13,475 nucleotides of DNA from DASRRB01 sp036732755 (GTDB taxonomy: Bacteria > Planctomycetota > B15-G4 > SIAN01): positions 1 through 13,475 of the forward strand of contig DAINBU010000125.1 in NCBI GenBank assembly GCA_036732755.1, written 5' to 3'. Each line of letters starts with the position of its first letter. Position 1 is the first letter of the stretch. The notes under the pieces are model-generated. The model had not been told where the DNA came from. It did no database searches and saw only the letters and a list, made by a program, of their open reading frames with translations. Of the stretch, positions 1-6,074 are shown piece by piece. Made by a program: the position numbers and the translations under genes.

Positions 1-113
1 CCATCGAGCCTTTTTCCCCTCCGCCCCTCGACCCGCCCTCGCCCGTCGCGCGTTCTCGCACGAAGCCCTGCTCCCCGCGGCCTCTTCACCCCCGCCCTCG
101 ACGTCCGCTCCAG
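1..113 (-). other. Gap after the HAD gene; possible start of a next gene at the left edge
   Basis: There is no complete gene here. Read on the minus strand, the stretch is purine-rich and ends with a GGAGGGG tract, then AAAAAGG, then CTCG, then an ATG at positions 4-2. A purine-rich Shine-Dalgarno-like run four bases before an ATG at the window edge could be the beginning of another minus-strand gene. Only one codon is visible, so neither reading frame nor product can be judged. I see no hairpin with a U-tract directly after the HAD stop codon. Confidence 0.25.
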
Positions 114-851
114 TCAAAAGTCAGGGATCGCCACGCCGAAGTCGCGCGAGAGGATCGCGACGAGCTCGTCGAAGGTCGTGATCTCGTAGGCGGGCGCCGT
201 CTTGCCGTTCGCGTCTTTGTGGCGCGTCCCGCGGCGGCTGCGCACGGTCACCATGCCGAGCCCGTTGCACGGGTCGATGTCCTGCACCGGGTTGTCGCCG
301 ACGTACATGACGTCGGTCGGGGCGATGTCGAGCGCGGTGCAGGCGGTGAGCCAGAGCTTGGGGTTGGGCTTGCCGATGCCGATCTGCTCCGAGATGAAGA
401 TCGCGTCGGTGCGGAAGAAGCGGTAGACGCCGAGGCGGATCAGCTTCTCCGCCTGCTTCGCCTGCAGCCCGGCCGAGACGATCCCGAGCGAGAGGCGCGT
501 CTTGGCGAGGCGGCGCAGCGCCGGCATCACGTCGGGGAAGGGGCGCAGCTCGATCGACTTGGTCTCGTGGTACCCGATGACGCCCGCCGCGATCAGCATC
601 ACCGGGTTGACGTCGGGGTAGTACTTCTCCTGGGGCAGCCGGTTCAGCAGCTTGTCGAAGTGCGACGCGTAGTTCGAGGTGAACTCGGCGATCACCTCCT
701 GCAGCTCGCGGTAGGCGGCCTCCTCGTCCATGCGCAGGCCGTACTGGATCATCGAGCGGATCGCGTTGCGGCGCGCGTGGTCCGCGAAGTCGGACGTCGA
801 GAAGAGCGTGTCGTCGATGTCGAAGAGGACCGCTTTGAGCTCGCGGGTCAT
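114..851 (-). CDS. HAD-superfamily phosphatase (subfamily IA, CTE7/TIGR02253-like)
   Basis: This is a predicted cytoplasmic haloacid-dehalogenase-type phosphohydrolase of 245 residues. All four HAD motifs are visible: FDIDDTL with nucleophile Asp11 and acid/base Asp13, Ser126 in IVSAG, Lys161 in GKPNPK, and VGDNPVQDID with metal-binding Asp186 and Asp191. An alpha-helical C1 cap lies between motifs I and II (about residues 18-100). The cap contains ARRNAIRSMI and SNYASHFDKLL, which I recognise as typical of TIGR02253, a group best known from archaea. Substrate is unknown; small phosphorylated metabolites are usual for the family. The ATG at 851 is preceded by GGAAG at a 6-nt distance. The open frame continues to 1127, but that extension is low-complexity, runs into the secretin end and crosses a terminator-like hairpin, so it was excluded. 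The gene lies beyond that hairpin and is probably not co-transcribed with the secretin. Confidence 0.88.
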   Translation of the reverse strand: MTRELKAVLFDIDDTLFSTSDFADHARRNAIRSMIQYGLRMDEEAAYRELQEVIAEFTSNYASHFDKLLNRLPQEKYYPDVNPVMLIAAGVIGYHETKSIELRPFPDVMPALRRLAKTRLSLGIVSAGLQAKQAEKLIRLGVYRFFRTDAIFISEQIGIGKPNPKLWLTACTALDIAPTDVMYVGDNPVQDIDPCNGLGMVTVRSRRGTRHKDANGKTAPAYEITTFDELVAILSRDFGVAIPDF

Positions 852-908
852 GTCTCGCTTCCGAAGCCGGGCGGGAGCGCGTGAGTCTGCCGCGGGGCGG
901 GACGCCGG

Positions 909-953
909 AAAAGCCGCGAGTCCCGGCCCGGATCGAACCGGACCGGGACTCGC
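909..953 (-). terminator. Rho-independent terminator after the second secretin
   Basis: Positions 916-926 and 943-953 form a perfect 11-bp stem (GCGAGTCCCGG and its complement). After a 1x1 mismatch, an inner 4-bp CCGG stem (928-931/938-941) closes a 6-nt loop. On the minus strand the stem is followed by GG-C-UUUU (the A run 909-912 on the plus strand). It begins 35 nt past the secretin stop codon. The U-tract is short, but position and stem strength fit an intrinsic terminator that ends the secretin unit before the HAD gene. Confidence 0.7.
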
Positions 954-988
954 ATTCGCATCATCGGAACCGAGGCGAGGCGCCGGCT

Positions 989-3388
989 TCAGCGGGCGGG
1001 CTGCGCCTCGCGGTAGGGCGTCAGGTCGCGGATGTCGGCACGGACCAGGATGACCAGGCTCTTCGTCTCGTCCGCCACGCCCTTGTCGCGGAAGAGAATG
1101 CCGAGAATCGGGATGCGCGCGAGCCACGGGATCTCGGCGCGCGCGTTCGTGTAGTTGACCTGCTTCAGCCCGCCGAGGATCACCGCCCCTCCGTCGGGGA
1201 CGATGACCGTCGTGTTGGCGTTCTGCACCTCGAGGCGCGGCAGCTGGAACGTCACCGCGGTCGAGAAGCCGCCGAGGGTCGTGGTGAAGGTCGGGATCGG
1301 CCGCTCGAGCGTCGCTACCGACGCGCGCACGTCGAGCGTGACGAACTTGCGGTCGTACGAGATCGTCGGCTTGACGTCGAGGACGACGCCCTCCTGCAGC
1401 ACGCCGATCGTGGGATTCGCGATGAACGCCGTATTGGCGACGTCGACGTCGAAGTCCTGGAGGAAGCTCACCTCGTTGATCACCGAGACGTAGGCGCGCT
1501 CGGTGTTGAAGACGGTGAGCTCGGGCGCCATCACCTCGGTCGCGTTGGCCGACTTCTCGACGGCCTTGATGACCATGTTGAACTGGTTGTGCTTCAGGAC
1601 GGCGATCTGGAACGAGCCGCCGCCCGTCGTCGACAGGATCGAGCCGATCGCCGAGTCCTGGATGTTCTCCGTGCGCATCTTCGTGTCGGTGTGGTCGTTG
1701 TGGAAAAACGCGCCCGCCGACGGGCTCGCCGTGCCGGTCGAGCCGGTGCCGAGGTTGTCGAGGCCCGCGCTCGCCTGGTCCTCGCCGAACGACGTCACGT
1801 CGTCGAGGTTGACGCCGGTGCCCGCCACGCCGCCGAGCCCGCGGAAGTCGACGCCGAATTCCTGCACGAAGGCGTCGGTGATCTCGACGAAGCGGCTCTC
1901 GATCTGGACGACCGTGCTGGTGAAGCGGCGCAGATCGTTCAGGAAGTCCTCGATCTCCTGCTGCACCTCGGGCGTGTGGACCACGAGGATCTGGTCCGAG
2001 GCGGCCTTGTCGATCGAGAACTTCTTGTCGCCGAGCTCCCAGGTCTCCTTGGCGACGTTCTCCTTGATCAGGGTGATCAGGTCCTCGACCGTGATCGTGG
2101 TGCTCTTCTCCAAGTCGCTCGCGAACACCGAGTCCTCGGGGCTGTCACCGTACTTGTTGGGGAGCGGGATGCCGGCGATCTTCGGCCCCTTGAAGTCGGT
2201 GCGGCCGAAGGTGAGGTCCTGGACGCCGTGCGGACGGATCTTGGTCTCGCCGTAGGCGTCGACCAGCGTCGTGATCTGCACGACGCCGTTCTTGACGGTC
2301 CAGGCGAACTTCTTGTCGTCGAGCTGCTTCACGATGATGTTGAGGACCGACTCGAGCGACAGGTTCGTCATGTTGGTCAGCGTGATGAGCGCGCCGCCCG
2401 ACTCGAGCTCCGTCAGCGCCTTGCTGGACGGGATGATCGTGATTCCCGACACGTTGGTGAGGACGGTGCAGACGTCCTTCAGCTCGTTGTCCTGGAAGTT
2501 CACGACGGGGATGTGGGTCGCCTTGATCTGGTCGCGCAGGCGCCGGTTGTCGACCGACGCGGCGTCGTCGAGGCCGGCGACGCCGGTCGGCTGGCGCTGC
2601 ACGACGCGGTTCCAGTAGTCGTTGTCCGGCGGCTCGAGCCCGTTCGAGTAGGGGACGCGCAGCTCCTCGATGTCGCGCTTGAAGCGGCGGAACTGCTCCT
2701 CGCGGTGCTTCTGGAACTCGGCGGTGCGGACCTCCCGGCGCGCCTCGTTGGCCTCGCGGTGCAGGTCCCGGGCCGTGAGGTTCCCGGGGTCGATCTTCGT
2801 CACCTCGTCACAGAGTGCCATGGCCCCTTCATAATCGCCCTTCTCGTACTTGAAGTTGGCGCTGTCGAGCAGGTTCTTGATGCGCTCGAGCTGGCGGGCC
2901 CGCTCCTGGCTCTCGTCGCTGCGGACCTGCTGGACCGCCTCCTTCAGCTTCTGCTCGCGGTCGGTGCGGGCCGCCGCGTCGCGCTGCTCGCGGGCCGCCT
3001 TGAGCGCCGCCTCGTTGCGCGCCGGCAGGTCGCCCCATTCGACGTCCATGGTCGACCACTTGATCGACTGCGCGACGCGCTCGTAGTCGCGGATCGCGGC
3101 GTCGTACTCGCCGCGCGCGATCGCCTCGCCGCCGAGCCGGAAGTACTCCTCGGCCTCGAGCTTCATGGCCTGCGCCTTCGCGTTGAAGCGCTGGCGCACG
3201 GTGTCGCCGGTCGTCTGGATGTCGCCGGACCGCTCGCCCTGCAGCTGCTGGATCTCGTGGTAGGCGACCAGCGCCTGCGTGTTCCCGGGGTCCATCAGGA
3301 GGACCTGCTCGAGCTGGGCGCGCGCCTCGTCGTAGTTGCCCTGCTCGCGCAGCGCCGTCGCGTTCTCGAGCGCCGTCTTGACCAGCAT
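989..3388 (-). CDS. Second TPR-secretin, main body (outer-membrane channel; N-terminus cut off by amber codon)
   Basis: This 799-residue open body encodes a secretin of the GspD/PilQ superfamily, which forms the gated outer-membrane ring of type II secretion or type IV pilus systems. Residues 1-50 and 165-215 are TPR-like helices (for example GNYDEARAQLEQVLLMDPGN and KGDYEGAMALCDEVTKIDPGN). A charged helical stretch lies at 215-245. Two N-domain-like modules lie at about 295-375 and 430-490. The secretin domain spans about 495-790, with GVDFRGL at 512-518 followed by a Gly/Ser/Thr-rich insertion. The C-terminal signature is VPDGGAVILGGL, then PWLARIPILGILF. The ATG at 3388 immediately follows a TAG in the same frame. 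The product starting there has no signal peptide and could not reach the periplasm, so the intended protein almost certainly includes 3389-3622. No good Shine-Dalgarno serves this ATG; an AGGAG lies 21 nt upstream. The body shows no other disruption. Confidence 0.85.
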   Translation of the reverse strand: MLVKTALENATALREQGNYDEARAQLEQVLLMDPGNTQALVAYHEIQQLQGERSGDIQTTGDTVRQRFNAKAQAMKLEAEEYFRLGGEAIARGEYDAAIRDYERVAQSIKWSTMDVEWGDLPARNEAALKAAREQRDAAARTDREQKLKEAVQQVRSDESQERARQLERIKNLLDSANFKYEKGDYEGAMALCDEVTKIDPGNLTARDLHREANEARREVRTAEFQKHREEQFRRFKRDIEELRVPYSNGLEPPDNDYWNRVVQRQPTGVAGLDDAASVDNRRLRDQIKATHIPVVNFQDNELKDVCTVLTNVSGITIIPSSKALTELESGGALITLTNMTNLSLESVLNIIVKQLDDKKFAWTVKNGVVQITTLVDAYGETKIRPHGVQDLTFGRTDFKGPKIAGIPLPNKYGDSPEDSVFASDLEKSTTITVEDLITLIKENVAKETWELGDKKFSIDKAASDQILVVHTPEVQQEIEDFLNDLRRFTSTVVQIESRFVEITDAFVQEFGVDFRGLGGVAGTGVNLDDVTSFGEDQASAGLDNLGTGSTGTASPSAGAFFHNDHTDTKMRTENIQDSAIGSILSTTGGGSFQIAVLKHNQFNMVIKAVEKSANATEVMAPELTVFNTERAYVSVINEVSFLQDFDVDVANTAFIANPTIGVLQEGVVLDVKPTISYDRKFVTLDVRASVATLERPIPTFTTTLGGFSTAVTFQLPRLEVQNANTTVIVPDGGAVILGGLKQVNYTNARAEIPWLARIPILGILFRDKGVADETKSLVILVRADIRDLTPYREAQPAR

Positions 3389-3622
3389 CTACTGCTTCTG
3401 CTGGACGAGCTCCTGCGTGCCCAACGACTGCTTCTCGGCGGGGGCGCCGGCGGCAGCGGCGGCCGCGGGCTTCGCGGCCGGGGCGCTCGAATCGGCGGCG
3501 GCGGGCGCCTGCTCTTCCGGCGTGGGCTGGTCGCTGTTCGAGGAGCACGCGGCGAGCGCCGTGACCAGGAGAGACGAGAGCGAGGTCGAAACGAGGCGCT
3601 GCGAGCGGGCGGAACTCAACAT
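3389..3622 (-). CDS. Lipoprotein signal and linker of the second secretin, ended by in-frame TAG
   Basis: This 77-codon piece starts at the ATG at 3622, with GGGAG 10 nt upstream. It encodes a basic n-region (SARSQR), a hydrophobic core and a LAAC lipobox with Cys26. An Ala/Pro/Lys-rich flexible linker follows, ending in ELVQQKQ just before TAG (3391-3389). The next codon in the same frame is the ATG of the secretin body. The paralogue at 8064-10634 has the same layout (signal, LLGC lipobox, low-complexity linker, QQK then LVK at the junction) without a stop. I therefore read this as the true N-terminus of the second secretin rather than a separate small lipoprotein. A CAG-to-TAG transition would account for the break. 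If the stop is real and not read through, the product would be a short secreted lipopeptide of no obvious use. Confidence 0.72.
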   Translation of the reverse strand: MLSSARSQRLVSTSLSSLLVTALAACSSNSDQPTPEEQAPAAADSSAPAAKPAAAAAAGAPAEKQSLGTQELVQQKQ

Positions 3623-3823
3623 TTCAGGTCGTCTCCCGACGTGTCGAACGAGGTCAACTTCCCGAGTCCGGTGCGCGCGTTGGTCCTCGAAGCCCTGCAG
3701 GTGGATCACCCCGGCGGCACGACACCCCACTGCGCGACGGAAGCGGACGTCCGGGGCTTCCGAAGCATTGGGCCGCGGGAATGGAGCTCCAAATCCCTGG
3801 GGGAGCCCGAGAAAGAGCGCGGT

Positions 3824-3852
3824 AGGTTAGGTGCGTCTCCGCAGGTGGTCAA
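3824..3852 (-). promoter_or_regulatory. Sigma70-type promoter for the second secretin
   Basis: On the minus strand a TTGACC -35 box (3852-3847, five of six consensus bases) is followed after exactly 17 bp by TAACCT (3829-3824), which keeps the key TA and final T of the -10 box. A short T-rich run (TTTTG) lies just upstream of the -35. A start near 3817 would give a leader of about 195 nt before the ATG at 3622. It lies just past the hairpin that closes the sulfatase unit, which supports separate transcription of this secretin. Confidence 0.5.
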
Positions 3853-3883
3853 TGCAAAACAGCCGTTCGGAACTCGTTCGCAA

Positions 3884-3910
3884 CGCCGACTTCGCGTCGC
3901 GAAATCGGCG
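3884..3910 (-). terminator. Hairpin just after the sulfatase-like gene, candidate terminator
   Basis: Positions 3884-3889 pair with 3905-3910 (CGCCGA/TCGGCG). After a 1x1 mismatch, 3891-3894 pair with 3900-3903 around a 5-nt loop. The structure starts 17 nt past the stop codon at 3927. No U-run follows, so it may instead be an RNA-stabilising 3' end or a weak or Rho-assisted terminator. Confidence 0.35.
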
Positions 3911-3926
3911 GCAGGTTTCCGGCGCG

Positions 3927-6074
3927 TCACACGCGACTCGAGCGTCCGTGCCGACGCGTCGCGGCGCCTCCTCTGGCCCGGAAGCGGCGAACGGTTTTCG
4001 AGTAGGCGGACCGCAGAGGCCGGTAACGCCGCCGCTGGATCCGGCGCAGGCGCTCCTGCGCCGCGGCGAGCCAGGCCGCCGCCGGGTCGGTGCGAGCCGC
4101 CTTGGCCAGGAGCTGTTCGACGTCGCGGGCGAGGTCGGACTGGGACGGGTCGAGCTCGAGCGACCGGAGCAATTCGTTCGCGCCCCGTTCGCGGTCGGCT
4201 CGGGGATTCGCCCGACCGGCCGGATCGGCCGGGGTCAGGTGGAGGCTCCCGAGCAGCCGCTCGACCACCGCCTCGGGCTCCGACTCGCGTGACAGCTCTG
4301 CCATCGCGAAGGCGTCCTGGAAGCGGCCGGTGAGGCCGTACGCCTTGGCCAGGAGGGGGCGCGCCCCCGGATAGAGCGGGTCGAGGCGGAGCAGCGCTTC
4401 GAGGTCGTTGCCTGCCGCGACCGCGCCCATGCCGCCGGGGCTGCGCAGCGCGAGGCGGGCGCGCGCGCGATGGAGCAGGGCGGCGCGCTGGCCGGGGTCG
4501 CGGGCGAGGATGCGGTCGAGCGGCGCGACCGCGGCCATCGCCTCGCCGCGGTCGAGCTGCGCGATCGCGGCGATCAACTCCTTCACCTCGTCACGGCGGC
4601 CGAGCGGCGAGGGAAGCTCGGCGTTCGCTTCGAACGGGAGCAGCCGCAGCCGCTGCGGATCGCGCGAGCCGGCGAGGTAGCCGATCGCGGAGAGCTTGGA
4701 GATCCCTTCGGGGACGTCGCCGCCCGGCGCGGCGCGCGCGGCGGCGAGCTCGTCGCGCCAGGTCGCGAGCACCCCCTCGTCGGGAGCGGGCGTCGCGGCC
4801 GGGACCAGGAGCCGCTCGTCGGACTCGGGGTCGCCCGCGATCGGCCGCGCGAAGAGCCCGTCGAGGTCGTCGGGCACCGCGGCGCCCGCGTGCACGAGCG
4901 TCGCCTGCGCCGCGCGCACGCCGGTCACCTGCGCCCAGCCGAATTGCAGGTTTCCGGCGAGCGACTCGACGTAGGCCGTCGCGCGCGCGGCCGGCTCCTG
5001 CAGCGGCGTGCCGAACGTCCCGTCGGGGACCGGCAGGCCGAGGCAGCGCAGCGTGGTCGGGAAGACGTCGCTCAGGCCGACCAGGCGGTCGTCGCCGGCC
5101 GCGAGTCCTGCCGGCGGCCGCGTCGCCTCGCCTTCGATCTCGGCGAAGAGCAGAGGGACGTGCACGGTGCTCTCGAAGACCTGGTAGCCGTGCGTCTCCT
5201 CGCCGTGGTCGCCGAGCCCTTCGCCGTGGTCGGAGAAGAGGACGAGGAGCCAGCGCCGCTTCGACGTGCGCAGCGCGTCGACGAAGCGCGCGAGCTCGTG
5301 GTCGACGTAGGCGACCTCGCCGCGGTAGCGGTCGATCGGGGCGGTCGGGTCGCCGCGGACGAACTCGGGCGGCGGGTCGTAGGGCTGGTGGCAGTCGAAG
5401 TAGTGCACGAAGAGGAAGCGGCGCCGGCCGCCGGCCGCGCCCTTCAGCAGGCCGAGCGCCGCGTCGGTGACCGACATGGCGTCGCGCTCTCCGAAGGCGG
5501 CGGCGCCGGCGCGGCCGCGCGGCGGCGAGTCGTAGCGCTCGAAGCCGCGCTCGAGGCCGCACCCCTCAGCGAGCGGCTGGCCGCCGACGACAGCGGCCGT
5601 CGCGTAGCCGCGCTCGGAGAGCAGCGTCGCGAGCGTCGGCACGTCGCGTCGCAGCGGGAACGGGGCATTGTCGTGCAGTGCGAGCTGCGGCGGCAGCCGT
5701 CCCGTGAAGACGGTCGAGTGGGAGGGCAGCGTCAGCGGCACGTGCGCCGTCGCCCAGTCGAAGGTGCGACCGGACTTCATCAGCGCGTCGAGCGCCGGAG
5801 TGGCGGCGCGCATCGGTCCGTCGCCGCGCACCGCGTCGAAGCGCAGCGTGTCGATCGAGACGAGCACGACGTCGGGCGCGTCGCCGGCGAGCGGCGCCGC
5901 GCCGGCGTGCCGTCGCCAGAGGCGCGGCGCGACCAGCGCGATCAGGAGCACCGCGGCGAGCAGCGCGACGAACGCGGTCGGCACGCCGACGCGGCGTCGC
6001 ATGGGATGGGGATCGGCTTCGGGCACGCCGCCGACTGTAGGCGCCGCCGCACTTTCCGACGAGCGGGAGTTCAC
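3927..6074 (-). CDS. Sulfatase-like (alkaline phosphatase superfamily) membrane hydrolase/transferase with TPR tail
   Basis: This 715-residue protein starts at a GTG that overlaps the upstream stop as GTGA; an ATG at 6002 (691 aa) is an alternative with no better ribosome site. Residues 25-51 are an RRR-flanked transmembrane anchor, placing the catalytic domain outside the cytoplasm. Residues 66-350 form the sulfatase/phosphodiesterase fold: metal-site Asp75 in VSIDTL, nucleophile motif T115-L-P-S-H-S, Asp282/His283 in FSDHGEGLGDHG, and His295 in THG. True sulfatases need Cys or Ser in CxPSR to form formylglycine. Here the position is Thr, as in phosphoethanolamine transferases and nucleotide pyrophosphatases, so phosphoryl-group chemistry is more likely than sulfate-ester cleavage. 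Residues about 495-670 are TPR-like, and 677-715 form a strikingly basic tail. It follows a helical exported protein and may form an operon with it. Substrate is unknown. Confidence 0.82.
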   Translation of the reverse strand: MNSRSSESAAAPTVGGVPEADPHPMRRRVGVPTAFVALLAAVLLIALVAPRLWRRHAGAAPLAGDAPDVVLVSIDTLRFDAVRGDGPMRAATPALDALMKSGRTFDWATAHVPLTLPSHSTVFTGRLPPQLALHDNAPFPLRRDVPTLATLLSERGYATAAVVGGQPLAEGCGLERGFERYDSPPRGRAGAAAFGERDAMSVTDAALGLLKGAAGGRRRFLFVHYFDCHQPYDPPPEFVRGDPTAPIDRYRGEVAYVDHELARFVDALRTSKRRWLLVLFSDHGEGLGDHGEETHGYQVFESTVHVPLLFAEIEGEATRPPAGLAAGDDRLVGLSDVFPTTLRCLGLPVPDGTFGTPLQEPAARATAYVESLAGNLQFGWAQVTGVRAAQATLVHAGAAVPDDLDGLFARPIAGDPESDERLLVPAATPAPDEGVLATWRDELAAARAAPGGDVPEGISKLSAIGYLAGSRDPQRLRLLPFEANAELPSPLGRRDEVKELIAAIAQLDRGEAMAAVAPLDRILARDPGQRAALLHRARARLALRSPGGMGAVAAGNDLEALLRLDPLYPGARPLLAKAYGLTGRFQDAFAMAELSRESEPEAVVERLLGSLHLTPADPAGRANPRADRERGANELLRSLELDPSQSDLARDVEQLLAKAARTDPAAAWLAAAQERLRRIQRRRYRPLRSAYSKTVRRFRARGGAATRRHGRSSRV
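6071..6074 (-). promoter_or_regulatory. GTGA start/stop overlap coupling the helical protein to the sulfatase-like gene
   Basis: The TGA of the helical protein and a GTG start in the sulfatase frame share four bases. The same arrangement occurs at two other junctions in this window (11822-11825 and 12670-12673), which is the main reason for preferring this start over the ATG at 6002. No clear Shine-Dalgarno precedes it, as is common where the terminating ribosome restarts. Confidence 0.45.

Larger units (their letters stand above)
3623..3926 (-). other. Intergenic leader region of the second secretin
   Basis: These 304 bp contain no convincing gene; the 74-codon minus-strand frame at 3706-3930 has no family features and overlaps the sulfatase end. 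On the minus strand the order is: a hairpin right after the sulfatase stop (3884-3910), a sigma70-like promoter (3824-3852), and an untranslated leader of roughly 195 nt. The leader holds another inverted repeat, 3738-3744 with 3756-3762 (CGGAAGC/GCTTCCG), around an internal 10-bp palindrome. The long leader leaves room for post-transcriptional control, but I recognise no known riboswitch. Confidence 0.55.

Noticed and set aside
852..1127. N-terminal extension of the HAD protein
   Set aside because: It is Pro/Arg/Ala-rich without HAD features, overlaps the secretin C-terminus and crosses a terminator. The ATG at 851 has a ribosome site and gives the standard family start.
3652..3657. A second TTGACC as -35 box near the secretin start
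   Set aside because: There is no -10-like sequence 16-18 bp downstream, and it would leave almost no room before the ATG at 3622.
3706..3930. Small minus-strand frame of 74 codons
   Set aside because: No recognisable features; it overlaps the sulfatase stop and the candidate promoter.
881..4333. Very long plus-strand open frame (1150 codons)
   Set aside because: It is antisense to the second secretin and part of the sulfatase-like gene, is made of Arg/Asp/Val/Leu low-complexity translation, and shows no domain. In very GC-rich DNA such antisense frames are expected.
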